A DNA stretch of 17,900 nucleotides from CAYLLT01 sp964591605 (GCA_964591605.1 CAZQEN010000142.1:1-17900), one strand, 5' to 3'; positions 8,169 through 16,761 are shown, numbered from the stretch's first letter. Numbers and translations are program-made. The notes: a model not told the origin generated them from the letters alone.

Positions 8169-11100
8169 ATGTTGTCTCGGTTTTTCATCGATCGGCCGAT
8201 CTTCGCGAGCGTGCTGTCGATCGTCATCACCATTGCCGGCCTCGTCTCGCTTTTCGCGCTGCCCGTCGCCCAGTATCCGGAGATCACGCCTCCGACTGTC
8301 CAGGTCTCGTGCGTTTATCCCGGCGCCAGCGCGAGCGTCATCGCCGACACCGTTGCTGCTCCCATCGAGCAGCAGGTCAACGGCGTCGAGAACATGCTCT
8401 ACATGTCCTCCTCCTGTGCCAACGACGGCTCATACAACCTGACCGTCACTTTCAAGCTGGGGGTCAATCTGGACATGGCCCAGGTGCTGGTTCAGAACCG
8501 CGTCTCCATGGCCATGCCCGTGCTCCCCAGCGAGGTGAAGTCCAGCGGGGTGATCACCAAGAAAAAGTCGCCCAACATGATGCTCGCCGTCAACCTGTTC
8601 TCCCCCGACGGCCGCTACGACCAGCTTTACCTGAGCAACTACGCGACGATTCAGGTCAGGGATGAACTGGCCCGGCTCGACGGTGTCGGCGACGTGGCCT
8701 ACCTGGGCCAGCAGGACTACAGCATGCGCGTCTGGCTCGATCCTGAACGGCTGGCGTCGCGGAACCTCACCACCTCCGACGTGATCCGGTCGCTGCAGGA
8801 ACAGAACGTTCAGGTTGCCGCTGGCCGCATCGGGCAGCCGCCCACCGACGAAGTCCTCGACTTCCAGTACACGATGAACACGCTCGGCCGGCTCACCGAC
8901 CCCGCCGAGTTCGGCGAAATCATCCTCAAGACCGGCAGCGAGGGGCAGTTCACCCGCGTCCGCGATGTGGCCCGCATCGAACTCGGCGCCAAAAGCCAGG
9001 ATCAGAGCTGCAGCCTCGATGGCAGGCCCTCCGCCGGCCTGGCGATCTACCAGCTCCCCGGTTCCAACGCCCTCGCCACCGCCGAGCGCATCAGGAAGCG
9101 GATGGCGGAGCTCAAACAGAGTTTCCCCGACGGGCTCGATTACGCCATCGTCTATGACACCACCCCGTTCATCAGCGAGTCCATCCACGAAGTCGTCAAT
9201 GCTCTGCGCGATGCATTCATCCTCGTTGCCATCGTCGTCCTCGTGTTTCTTCAGAGCTGGCGCGCCGCCGTCATCCCGATGGTGGCGGTGCCCGTCTCGC
9301 TGATCGGCACATTCGCCGTGATGATGCTCCTGGGCTTCTCCCTGAACAATCTCTCGCTGCTCGGCCTCGTCCTGGCGATCGGCGTGGTCGTGGACGACGC
9401 CATTGTCGTGGTCGAGAACGTGGAGCGGTGGATCGAGCAGGGCCTTTCCCCGAAAGAGGCCGCGTATAAATCCATGGACGAGGTGACGGTGGCCGTCATC
9501 GCCATCGCCTTCGGACTGAGCGCCGTGTTCATCCCGGTCGCGTTCATCGCCGGTATCACCGGCCAGTTCTACCGGCAGTTCGCCCTCACCATCGCGACCT
9601 CGACGCTGATCTCGGCGTTCAACTCATTGACGCTCAGCCCGGCCCTCGCGGCCCTCATTCTCAAGCCGCGACCGGCGGGGGGCCACGCCCATGCTCACGC
9701 CGAAGCGTTTCCGCGATTCGGCATCGTCGTGCTGCTGGGACTCATCGCCTACCTGATGCTGACGCCGTATCTCGCCCCGCTTTTCGGCCTGTCGATGGGT
9801 CAGACCGGGGGTCAGGGGCACAGCGAGACCGCCGTGTCGGGAGGCCACCCGGCCCTGATCTGGGCCGCGCGGGCCGCCGCGTTCGCCATCGGGTGTGCGG
9901 CAGGATGGCTGCTGGCCGGCGTGATCAACCGACTGCTCGGGGGATTCTTCAGAGGGTTCAACAAGGCGTTCGGCTGGCTGACGGCGGGCTACGCCCGGTC
10001 TGTCGGGTGGGCGTTGCGGGCGTCGGTTGTGGTGCTCGTGCTCTTTGCCGGCCTGCTCTACCTGACCTACTACGGCCTCAAGACGGTGCCGACCGGCTTC
10101 ATCCCTTCCCAGGACAAGGGCTATCTGCTCGTCAACGTCCAGTTGCCCGACGCCGCCTCCCTCGACCGGACCCAGGCGGTCATGACCCGGATGGAGGAGA
10201 TGCTGCGTTCCCGGCCGGGAGTTAAGCACGTTGTGAGCGTGGCCGGCCAGTCGTTTCTTCTGTCCATGAACGGGTCCAACCTCGGATCGATGTTCGTGAT
10301 CCTCGACCATTTCGAGAATCGCCATTCGCCCGACCTGCACAGCGACCGCCTCGCCTTCGACCTTCGACGGCTCTTCTACAAGACCATTCCGGAGGCCGAA
10401 GTGGCCGTCTTTGGCGCTCCCCCGGTCGACGGCCTGGGCACCGCAGGCGGCTTCAAGATCCTGGTCGAGGATCGCAGCGGCGGCGGCCTGCAGGCCCTGG
10501 CCGAGCAGACCGACAGCCTCGTCGCCCGCGCCCGCCAGCAGAAGGATCTGGCGGGCGTCTTCTCCATGTTCCGGGCCAACACGCCCCAGCTCTACGCCGA
10601 CATCGACCGCAGCAAGTGCAAAAACCTGGGCGTCACGCTCAGCGACGTGTTCAATACCCTGCAGACCAACCTGGGGGCGTATTACGTCAACGATTTCAAC
10701 CAGTTCGGACGCACCTGGCAGGTCAATGCCCAGGCCGAGTCGCCTTTCCGGTCGCGCCCCGAAGACGTCGGCCAGCTCAAGGTGCGGAACGCCGCCGGCG
10801 ACATGGTGCCGCTGGCCACTCTGGCCGCCGTTCGGGAAGTCACCGGCCCGATGATGATCACCCGCTACAACATGTACACGGCGGCCCCGATCAACGGTGC
10901 TCCCGCGCCCGGACGCAGCTCCGGAGAGGCGATTACCTCCATGGATGATCTCTCCAGCCAGGAGATGGCCCGCGGCATGGCGACCGAATGGACGGAGCTC
11001 ACCTACATGGAGATCCTCGCGGGCAGCACCGCCGCGCTCATCTTCCCGCTGTGCGTCCTGTTCGTTTTTCTCACCCACTCCGCGGAGTACGAAAGCTGGG

Positions 11101-11606
11101 CCTTGCCGCTGGCGATCATCCTCATCGCCCCGCTGAGCATCTCCTTCGCGCTGCTGGGCGTCTGGCTCCACGGAATCGACAACAACATCTTCGTGCAGAT
11201 CGGCTTTGTCGTCCTCATCGGCCTGGCCTGCAAGAACGCCGTCCTCATCGTCGAGTTCGCCAAGCACGAGCGGGACCACGGCAGATCGCGCAGAGACGCG
11301 GCCGTCGAGGCGTCCCGTCTGCGGCTCCGGCCGATTCTCATGACCTCGTTCGCGTTCATCCTTGGCGTGGTTCCGCTCGTCCTCGCAGAAGGAGCGGGCG
11401 CTGAAATGCGCGTCGCTCTCGGTGTGGCCGTCTTCGCCGGCATGATCGGCGTGACAACGTGCGGTATCTTCTTCACTCCCGTGTTCTACAACGTGATCAC
11501 CTGGTTCACCGAGCGCCGCACGCCCCGCCCGTCCGTCCCTGCCCAGCCCGCGACCTCCGCGCCTTCGCATGTGGGCACCCCGCCGGCTTCCGGAGAGCAC
11601 GCATGA
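8169..11606 (+). CDS. RND efflux permease (HAE1/AcrB-like) with extra transmembrane hairpin
   Basis: This is an inner-membrane proton-driven exporter of 1145 residues, about 95 longer than AcrB (1049). The N-terminus MLSRFFIDRPIFASVLSI is classic for the family, and GGAGGG lies 6 nt before the ATG. TM4 carries the Asp pair D409/D410 in GVVVDDAIVVVENVE. TM10 has K1022 in ACKNAVLIVEF, and RLRPILMTSFAFILG follows. Between TM6 and the segment before TM7, AcrB has a short cytoplasmic loop; here there is an insertion of about 80 residues. It starts with a His-rich stretch (GGHAHAHAE, about 503-511) and carries two hydrophobic spans (about 518-541 and 561-588), which would keep the topology even. 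The C-terminus is Pro/Ala-rich. The gene is co-transcribed with the adaptor. No TolC-type gene is present. Confidence 0.94.
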   Translation: MLSRFFIDRPIFASVLSIVITIAGLVSLFALPVAQYPEITPPTVQVSCVYPGASASVIADTVAAPIEQQVNGVENMLYMSSSCANDGSYNLTVTFKLGVNLDMAQVLVQNRVSMAMPVLPSEVKSSGVITKKKSPNMMLAVNLFSPDGRYDQLYLSNYATIQVRDELARLDGVGDVAYLGQQDYSMRVWLDPERLASRNLTTSDVIRSLQEQNVQVAAGRIGQPPTDEVLDFQYTMNTLGRLTDPAEFGEIILKTGSEGQFTRVRDVARIELGAKSQDQSCSLDGRPSAGLAIYQLPGSNALATAERIRKRMAELKQSFPDGLDYAIVYDTTPFISESIHEVVNALRDAFILVAIVVLVFLQSWRAAVIPMVAVPVSLIGTFAVMMLLGFSLNNLSLLGLVLAIGVVVDDAIVVVENVERWIEQGLSPKEAAYKSMDEVTVAVIAIAFGLSAVFIPVAFIAGITGQFYRQFALTIATSTLISAFNSLTLSPALAALILKPRPAGGHAHAHAEAFPRFGIVVLLGLIAYLMLTPYLAPLFGLSMGQTGGQGHSETAVSGGHPALIWAARAAAFAIGCAAGWLLAGVINRLLGGFFRGFNKAFGWLTAGYARSVGWALRASVVVLVLFAGLLYLTYYGLKTVPTGFIPSQDKGYLLVNVQLPDAASLDRTQAVMTRMEEMLRSRPGVKHVVSVAGQSFLLSMNGSNLGSMFVILDHFENRHSPDLHSDRLAFDLRRLFYKTIPEAEVAVFGAPPVDGLGTAGGFKILVEDRSGGGLQALAEQTDSLVARARQQKDLAGVFSMFRANTPQLYADIDRSKCKNLGVTLSDVFNTLQTNLGAYYVNDFNQFGRTWQVNAQAESPFRSRPEDVGQLKVRNAAGDMVPLATLAAVREVTGPMMITRYNMYTAAPINGAPAPGRSSGEAITSMDDLSSQEMARGMATEWTELTYMEILAGSTAALIFPLCVLFVFLTHSAEYESWALPLAIILIAPLSISFALLGVWLHGIDNNIFVQIGFVVLIGLACKNAVLIVEFAKHERDHGRSRRDAAVEASRLRLRPILMTSFAFILGVVPLVLAEGAGAEMRVALGVAVFAGMIGVTTCGIFFTPVFYNVITWFTERRTPRPSVPAQPATSAPSHVGTPPASGEHA

Positions 11607-11685
11607 GACACGGTCTGGCAACCCATGGCCCAGCAGGCGCATCCCTTCCTGTTCTTGTGATAAACTCCTTCGATGAGTTTTGATC

Positions 11686-11717
11686 ACGAAAACATGAAAG
11701 GGCGAAACCGCGAAATC
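11686..11717 (+). repeat. Four-copy degenerate 8-bp tandem repeat (NCGAAANN-like)
   Basis: Four consecutive octads (ACGAAAAC, ATGAAAGG, GCGAAACC, GCGAAATC) share a central GAAA. They resemble the 7-bp arrays found at the junctions further downstream, but with period 8. The array lies between the RND operon and the moxR operon. Confidence 0.6.
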
Positions 11718-11735
11718 ATCCTCTTCTTGGTGCAA

Positions 11736-11765
11736 CCGGAGGGTGAACTCCCAATTCACCTCCGG
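11736..11765 (+). terminator. Strong hairpin after RND operon, candidate terminator
   Basis: CCGGAGGGTGAA pairs with TTCACCTCCGG around the loop CTCCCAA, giving an 11-bp stem with one bulged G. No T tract follows, so it is not a canonical intrinsic terminator. It may stop transcription with help, protect the mRNA 3' end, or act in the moxR leader. Confidence 0.45.
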
Positions 11766-11939
11766 ATCTGCCGGGGGCGGGGGGCGTCTTGAGGGGCCGC
11801 TTGCACGCTCTTACCATACGGGATTCTTCGGCCGGGCCGGGTTCGGGTTGACCCGCTCGTGCCATTCCCTGCGCGGAGGCACGCCCATGTTCCCGCCGGG
11901 AGGGGTGTGTTCCCGTTCGTTTGCTCGGAGACACAGGTG

Positions 11940-12933
<994 letters not shown>

Positions 12934-12935
<2 letters not shown>

Positions 12936-12966
12936 AAGTCGAAAATCGAAAGTCGAAAGTCGAAAA
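12934..12966 (+). repeat. Heptad array R1 (GAAAGTC units, forward)
   Basis: The units GAAAGTC, GAAAATC, GAAAGTC, GAAAGTC and a partial GAAAAG begin inside the moxR stop codon. The array is nearly the reverse complement of the array at 13387-13420. Bases 12937-12965 are identical to 14306-14334. Confidence 0.9.
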
Positions 12967-12987
12967 GAAGACGAGTCAAACGCAAAC

Positions 12988-12992
12988 GGAGG
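12988..12992 (+). promoter_or_regulatory. Strong Shine-Dalgarno for the four-helix-bundle gene
   Basis: GGAGG lies 6 nt before ATG 12999. It contrasts with the next gene (DUF58), which has no recognisable site, and suggests that the small gene arrived with its own translation signal. Confidence 0.75.
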
Positions 12993-12998
12993 TTAAAC

Positions 12999-13355
12999 AT
13001 GGGACGGTTTCAAGGTGATTTGCCGGAGCGGAGCTTTCAGTTCGCGAAGTTGATCGTGTCGTTGATCGACCAGATGCCGCAGAACACGAAGGGGTGGGTC
13101 CTAGGCAAACAGGTGCTGCGCAGCGGCACCTCGATAGGCGCCAACGTTCATGAGGCGGATCATGCCTTCAGCGCCTCTGACTTTGCTCACAAGTGCAGCC
13201 TGGCTCGAAAGGAGGCCTCGGAGACGTGGTACTGGCTTCGGCTATGCATGGCCTGCGGCGTGTTGAGCGGCGCGCTGGCGGAGACAGCGGCGAAGGAGTC
13301 GGACGAACTGGTCCGTGTCCTCGGATCGATCGTGAAGAAAACGCAGGAGACGTGA
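12999..13355 (+). CDS. Four-helix-bundle protein, 23S rRNA intervening-sequence (IVP/S23) family
   Basis: This 118-residue all-helical protein belongs to the family first found in intervening sequences of bacterial 23S rRNA; it is also related in fold to the Avd accessory protein of diversity-generating retroelements. Marks are LRSGTSIGANVHEADHAFS (about residues 40-58), DFAHKCSLARKEASETWYWL and the helical C-terminus. The biochemical role of the family is poorly known, and nucleic-acid binding is suspected for Avd. It is not a usual member of MoxR/Bat operons. It is flanked by inverted 7-bp repeat arrays, has a strong ribosome binding site, and reads as less GC-rich by eye than its neighbours, which suggests insertion. 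No reverse transcriptase or template repeat is nearby, so a diversity-generating role is not supported here. Confidence 0.88.
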   Translation: MGRFQGDLPERSFQFAKLIVSLIDQMPQNTKGWVLGKQVLRSGTSIGANVHEADHAFSASDFAHKCSLARKEASETWYWLRLCMACGVLSGALAETAAKESDELVRVLGSIVKKTQET

Positions 13356-13386
13356 ATTCTAGAACCGGGTGTCTGTGTCCGTGGCC

Positions 13387-13420
13387 GATTTCGACTTTTG
13401 ACTTTCGACTTTCGACTTTA
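13387..13420 (-). repeat. Heptad array R2 (GACTTTC units, reverse orientation)
   Basis: GATTTC, GACTTTT, GACTTTC, GACTTTC and GACTTTA end 5 nt before the DUF58 start codon. It is the only array in this orientation and can base-pair in RNA with R1 (12934-12966) or R3 (14305-14336). Confidence 0.9.
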
Positions 13421-13425
13421 AAACC

Positions 13426-14301
13426 GTGCTCCCCAAAGAATTACTCAAACGCGTCAGACGTATCGAAATCCGAACGTCGCACGTTGTCAACGACGTGCTC
13501 GCGGGCCAGTATCATTCCGCGTTCAAGGGACGGGGGATGGAGTTTGAGGAGGTGCGGCCGTATCAGATCGGCGATGATGTGCGCAGCATCGACTGGAACG
13601 TGAGCGCGCGGTACGGGCATCCGTTCGTGAAGGTGTTCAAGGAAGAGCGCGAGCTGACCGTCGTGCTGCTCGTGGATGTGAGCGCGTCGCACCTGTTCGG
13701 GACGGCCGGGCAGCTCAAGCGCGATCTGGCGGCGGAGGTGTGTGCGACGCTCGCGTTTTCGGCGATCCGGAATAACGACAAAGTGGGGCTGCTGTGCTTT
13801 ACGGACGCGGTGGAGAAGGTGGTGCCGATGCGCAAGGGGCCCCGGCACGTGCTGCGCGTCATCCGCGAGCTGCTCGTCCATCAGCCGCGGGGGCGGGGCA
13901 CGAACCTGACGGCCGCCCTCGATTACCTGAACGGCATCACGCGGCGCAAGGCGGTGGTGTTCATCGTGAGCGACTTCCAGACCGCCGGCTACGAGCACGC
14001 TCTCCGCGTCGCCCGGCGGCGGCACGACGTGATTCCGATCGTCGTGACCGACCCGCGCGAGCTGACACTGCCCAATGTGGGCCTGCTCGAGCTTCAGGAC
14101 GCGGAGACGGGCGAGACCATCGTGATCGATACCTCGAGCCGGCGTTTCCGCACCGAGTTCGAGGCGCGGGCCCGCCAGCGGTCCGCCGAACGCGATCGGC
14201 TGCTCCGCCGTATGAACATCGACGCGATTCATGTGCAGACGGGCCAGTCCTTCGTCGAGCCGCTGACACGCTATTTCCGGGCAAGGGAGCGGAGGCTGTA
14301 A
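13426..14301 (+). CDS. DUF58 protein with degenerate VWA-like fold, MoxR partner
   Basis: This 291-residue protein is of the type almost always coded next to MoxR and thought to be its partner. The DUF58 signature is at about residues 33-63 (FKGRGMEFEEVRPYQIGDDV, then RSIDWNVSAR). A VWA-like metal site follows, D84-x-S86-x-S88 in LLVDVSAS, with VFIVSDFQ further on. No membrane span is obvious, so it is probably cytoplasmic or peripheral. The start is GTG at 13426. No Shine-Dalgarno is visible, because heptad array R2 ends only 5 nt upstream. It sits in the order MoxR, (IVP), DUF58, BatD-like, BatA, BatB. The family is firm; the start is fairly sure because the protein begins with the usual LPKELLKRVRRIEI N-terminus. 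Confidence 0.92.
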   Translation: MLPKELLKRVRRIEIRTSHVVNDVLAGQYHSAFKGRGMEFEEVRPYQIGDDVRSIDWNVSARYGHPFVKVFKEERELTVVLLVDVSASHLFGTAGQLKRDLAAEVCATLAFSAIRNNDKVGLLCFTDAVEKVVPMRKGPRHVLRVIRELLVHQPRGRGTNLTAALDYLNGITRRKAVVFIVSDFQTAGYEHALRVARRRHDVIPIVVTDPRELTLPNVGLLELQDAETGETIVIDTSSRRFRTEFEARARQRSAERDRLLRRMNIDAIHVQTGQSFVEPLTRYFRARERRL

Positions 14302-14304
14302 GGA

Positions 14305-14336
14305 TAGTCGAAAATCGAAAGTCGAAAGTCGAAATC
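14305..14336 (+). repeat. Heptad array R3 (GAAAGTC units, forward)
   Basis: It begins 3 nt after the DUF58 stop: a partial unit, GAAAATC, GAAAGTC, GAAAGTC and GAAATC. It contains a 29-bp exact copy (14306-14334) of part of R1. Confidence 0.9.
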
Positions 14337-14343
14337 TTGGAGT

Positions 14344-14362
14344 GCGGCGGCTGCGACGCCGC
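14344..14362. repeat. GC palindrome in DUF58-BatD spacer (GCGGCG/CGCCGC)
   Basis: A perfect 6-bp stem with a 7-nt loop, preceded by TTGGAGT and followed by TTGG, lies just behind heptad array R3. It resembles dispersed REP-like palindromes, but only one copy is in this window. Confidence 0.4.
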
Positions 14363-14426
14363 TTGGGCTCGACCGTGTTGAGCACCCAGACCCGACGGCG
14401 CCTCGGCGGTCATAGAGGTCTGTAGG

Positions 14427-14467
14427 GGTCGCCCTCTGTGGCGGCCAGGTTCGCCCGAAGGCGAGCC
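14427..14467. other. Two adjacent hairpins upstream of the BatD-like gene
   Basis: GGTCGCC pairs with GGCGGCC (14427-14446, 7 bp including one G-T). GGTTCGCC pairs with GGCGAGCC around CGAA (14448-14467, 8 bp including one G-T). They lie in the longest spacer of the operon (193 bp), 28 nt before the next start codon, and may attenuate or process the transcript. Confidence 0.45.
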
Positions 14468-14494
14468 GATGTGTCCTTGAGGTTCTTCTGAAGT

Positions 14495-15634
14495 ATGCGA
14501 TTTGACGCTCGCCAGGCCGGCGCGATCCATGTCTTCTTCGCGTTCGCCTGCGCGTTGCCTTCAGGATGCCGCCGCGACGCCTCGCCGCAACCAGAACCCA
14601 GACCCGCAATCGAGAAAACCACCGAGCACGGCCCGGTGCGGCTCAAACTCAGCATCGACAAGGATCGCGTCGCCATCGCCGAACCCCTGCACCTCACGAT
14701 TGAAGCGTCCGCGCCGGAACACTGCGAGGTGACGATGCCCTCGCCCGGAAAAACGCTTGGCGACTGGCGGGTCCGCGGCGTCCGCGATCAGCCCGGTCTG
14801 GCCCCCGCCGGGCGACAGCAATGGCGGCAGGTCTGGGAGGTCGAATCGTTCCTGTCCGGCGAGCAGACGATTCCGCCGGTCGCCATCCGGTATCGAGCCC
14901 TGCAGGGGGCGGGACAAACAAAGCCTGCCGACCACGCCGCTGCCTCTGCCACGCAGCCTGCCTCCGCCCCCTCCGACGAACGCGAGCTGTCCACTGAGCC
15001 GGTGATCATCCATGTGACCTCCGCGCTCGCTGGGGACGCCGATCCGGCCGATCTCAAGCACCTGCGGGACATCAAAGGGCCGGTTGACGTTCCGCTCCCG
15101 CGCTCGCGCCGCTGGATGGCATGGGCAGCGGGGCTGCTGCTCGTGCTGTCGATCGCGAGCGGCGCATTCCTGTATTATCGCCGGATGCTGCGTCGGCGTC
15201 CGCCGCCGCCGGTCGAGCCGGGAGCGTGGGCGTTCGAGCAGTTCCGCCGGCTCGAGCAGACGTGCCTGATCGAGCAGGGTCGCTGCGCTGAGTTCTATGG
15301 GCGGCTCAGCGCCATCGTGCGGGAATACATCGAGCGCCGGTTCAGCCTGCGGGCCCCGGAGCAGACGACCGAGGAGTTTTTGAGAGCGACACGCGGCAAT
15401 CCCGTGCTCAGCGAGCAGCACCAGGAGCTCCTGCAGCAGTTCCTCGAAGCGGCCGACCAGGTAAAATTCGCCCTTTATGAACCCTCGCGCGACGAGGCCG
15501 AGCGCGCCTTCACCGCCGCTCGCGATTTCGTGGAGGAAACGGCCTACGTCCCGGCGACGGCGGATCAGGCGAGTTCGACAGGTCAGGTGGAACAAATCGG
15601 AAATCGGCAATCGGCAATCGACCATCGACCATGA
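14495..15634 (+). CDS. BatD/DUF4381-like membrane protein of the MoxR operon
   Basis: This 379-residue membrane-anchored protein has an N-terminal export signal with an imperfect lipobox (ALPSGC, Cys25). A periplasmic beta-rich region (about 45-200) contains LKLSIDKDRVAIAEPLHLTI, typical of BatD-type domains. One membrane span follows (about 207-228, WMAWAAGLLLVLSIASGAFL), then a cytoplasmic helical domain (about 243-355) with REYIERRFSLRAPEQTTEEF, as in DUF4381-type proteins. In Bat operons this protein is thought to work with the VWA proteins at the membrane. The last 13 or so residues (ending QIGNRQSAIDHRP) are encoded by heptad array R4. The stop overlaps the batA start as ATGA, implying translational coupling. 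The Shine-Dalgarno is weak (GAGG, 12 nt away). The role is inferred from position and architecture. Confidence 0.8.
   Translation: MRFDARQAGAIHVFFAFACALPSGCRRDASPQPEPRPAIEKTTEHGPVRLKLSIDKDRVAIAEPLHLTIEASAPEHCEVTMPSPGKTLGDWRVRGVRDQPGLAPAGRQQWRQVWEVESFLSGEQTIPPVAIRYRALQGAGQTKPADHAAASATQPASAPSDERELSTEPVIIHVTSALAGDADPADLKHLRDIKGPVDVPLPRSRRWMAWAAGLLLVLSIASGAFLYYRRMLRRRPPPPVEPGAWAFEQFRRLEQTCLIEQGRCAEFYGRLSAIVREYIERRFSLRAPEQTTEEFLRATRGNPVLSEQHQELLQQFLEAADQVKFALYEPSRDEAERAFTAARDFVEETAYVPATADQASSTGQVEQIGNRQSAIDHRP
15594..15630 (+). repeat. Heptad array R4 (AAATCGG to CCATCGA units), translated
   Basis: AAATCGG, AAATCGG, CAATCGG, CAATCGA, CCATCGA and CC form a graded array, each unit differing little from the one before. 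It encodes the C-terminus of the BatD-like protein and ends at the base before the batA start codon. It is a sequence variant of the GAAAGTC arrays elsewhere in the operon. Confidence 0.85.
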
Positions 15635-16725
15635 CCCAGTTCCACACCCCATCCGTCTGGTTCCTCCTGCTCCTGCTGGCGTTGCCGCTGGTGTGGTGGG
15701 CGTATCGCACGCCGCGGCGGCAGGCGAAGCTGCGGTACTCGTCGACGGCGCTGCTGGCCGGCCTGCGGCCGGGGTGGGGGGTTCGGGCACGCGTGGCCCT
15801 GCCCGTGCTCCGCACGCTCGCGGTGACGCTGCTCGTGCTGGCGCTCGCCCGGCCACAGAAGGGCAACGAGCAGACGCGCATCCTGGCCGAGGGCATCGCC
15901 ATTCAACTCGTCGTCGACCGCTCGGGCAGCATGCAGGCCATGGACTTCAAAATCGACGGCCAGCGCGTCGACCGCCTCGCCGCCGTCCGCAAGGTCGTGC
16001 ACGAGTTCGTCGCCGGCGGCGAGGGCCTGCCCGGCCGCGAGAACGATCTCATCGGCCTGGTCTCGTTCGCGCGTTTCGCCGACAGCCAGTGCCCGCTCAC
16101 GCTCGACCACGGCTACCTGCTCGAGATTCTCGGCAAGACGCTGCCCGTCACTTCCCAGAACGAGGACGGGACGGCCATCGGCGATGCGATGGCCCTGGGC
16201 GTGGAGCGGCTCCGTTCGCTCGAGAGCCAGCAGCGCTTCCAGGGCGCCCGCAGGATCAAGAGCAAGATCATGATCCTGCTCACCGACGGCGAAAACAACG
16301 CGGGCGACCTCGACCCGCTCAAGGCGGCGGAGCTGGCGGAAACGTATGGCATCAAGATCTACACGATCGGCGCGGGGACGCACGGCACCGCGCCCTTTCC
16401 GATGATCGACCCTTTTACCGGCGAGCGGGTGCTGCGGGAAATGACCGTCTCCATCGACGAAGAAACGCTCAAGAAGATTGCCGAGCGCACCCGCGGCCGC
16501 TATTTCCGCGCGACCGACACCGAGTCGCTCCGCCAGATCTATGCCGAGATCGACAAGCTCGAAAAAACCAAAACCCAGGAGCGGCGCTATCTGCAGTACC
16601 GCGAGCTGGCGACGGATTCGATCCAGTGGGGGCGTCTGCGCCTGCCGCCGCTGCTGCTCGGCGCGTTTGCCCTGCTGAGCATCGAAATACTGCTGTCCAG
16701 CACATGGCTGAGGAAAACACCATGA
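15631..16725 (+). CDS. batA: VWA-domain membrane protein BatA-like
   Basis: This 364-residue inner-membrane protein has two N-terminal spans (about 8-25 and 54-73), a VWA domain and a C-terminal span (about 338-357). The metal-ion-dependent adhesion site is complete: D96-x-S98-x-S100 in VVDRSGSMQAMDF, T181 in DGTAIGDAM, and D219 in LLTDGENN. The family is called BatA (Bacteroides aerotolerance); its members are thought to act with MoxR at the membrane in stress tolerance or protein-complex assembly. The start overlaps the BatD-like stop (ATGA), so no separate ribosome binding site is needed, and heptad array R4 occupies the place where one would be. It is followed by array R5 and a second VWA gene. 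Confidence 0.92.
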   Translation: MTQFHTPSVWFLLLLLALPLVWWAYRTPRRQAKLRYSSTALLAGLRPGWGVRARVALPVLRTLAVTLLVLALARPQKGNEQTRILAEGIAIQLVVDRSGSMQAMDFKIDGQRVDRLAAVRKVVHEFVAGGEGLPGRENDLIGLVSFARFADSQCPLTLDHGYLLEILGKTLPVTSQNEDGTAIGDAMALGVERLRSLESQQRFQGARRIKSKIMILLTDGENNAGDLDPLKAAELAETYGIKIYTIGAGTHGTAPFPMIDPFTGERVLREMTVSIDEETLKKIAERTRGRYFRATDTESLRQIYAEIDKLEKTKTQERRYLQYRELATDSIQWGRLRLPPLLLGAFALLSIEILLSSTWLRKTP

Positions 16726-16726
16726 A

Positions 16727-16761
16727 GAAAGTCGAAAGCTGAAAGTCGAAAGTCGAAATCG
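16727..16761 (+). repeat. Heptad array R5 (GAAAGTC units, forward)
   Basis: GAAAGTC, GAAAGCT, GAAAGTC, GAAAGTC and GAAATCG start 1 nt after the batA stop. A decayed GAAG/TGAAACG/TGAAGAG stretch continues to about 16790, filling the whole batA-batB spacer. Confidence 0.88.

Larger units (their letters stand above)
11607..11939 (+). other. 333-bp spacer between the RND operon and moxR
   Basis: There is no supported gene. From left to right it holds a weak stem (AAACTC/GAGTTT at 11662-11680), a period-8 repeat (11686-11717), a strong bulged hairpin (11736-11765), and the probable promoter region of the moxR operon, where I see no good -35/-10 pair. The open frame that extends moxR upstream to 11859 is judged non-coding because ATG 11940 has its own GGAG (11927-11930). 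Confidence 0.5.

Noticed and set aside
9624..11759. 711-codon open frame on the - strand
   Set aside because: It is antisense to the second RND permease and shows the same composition artefact, with no recognisable motif.
11859..11939. 27-residue N-terminal extension of MoxR
   Set aside because: The extension is Arg/Pro-rich and unlike the family, and ATG 11940 has its own GGAG.
12999..13355. Diversity-generating retroelement (Avd-like gene)
   Set aside because: The protein is in the same fold family as Avd, but there is no reverse transcriptase, template repeat or variable repeat in the window.
16704..16742. Tiny open frame (MAEENTMKKVES) across the batA stop
   Set aside because: Only 12 codons, mostly inside batA and the repeat array, with no ribosome binding site.
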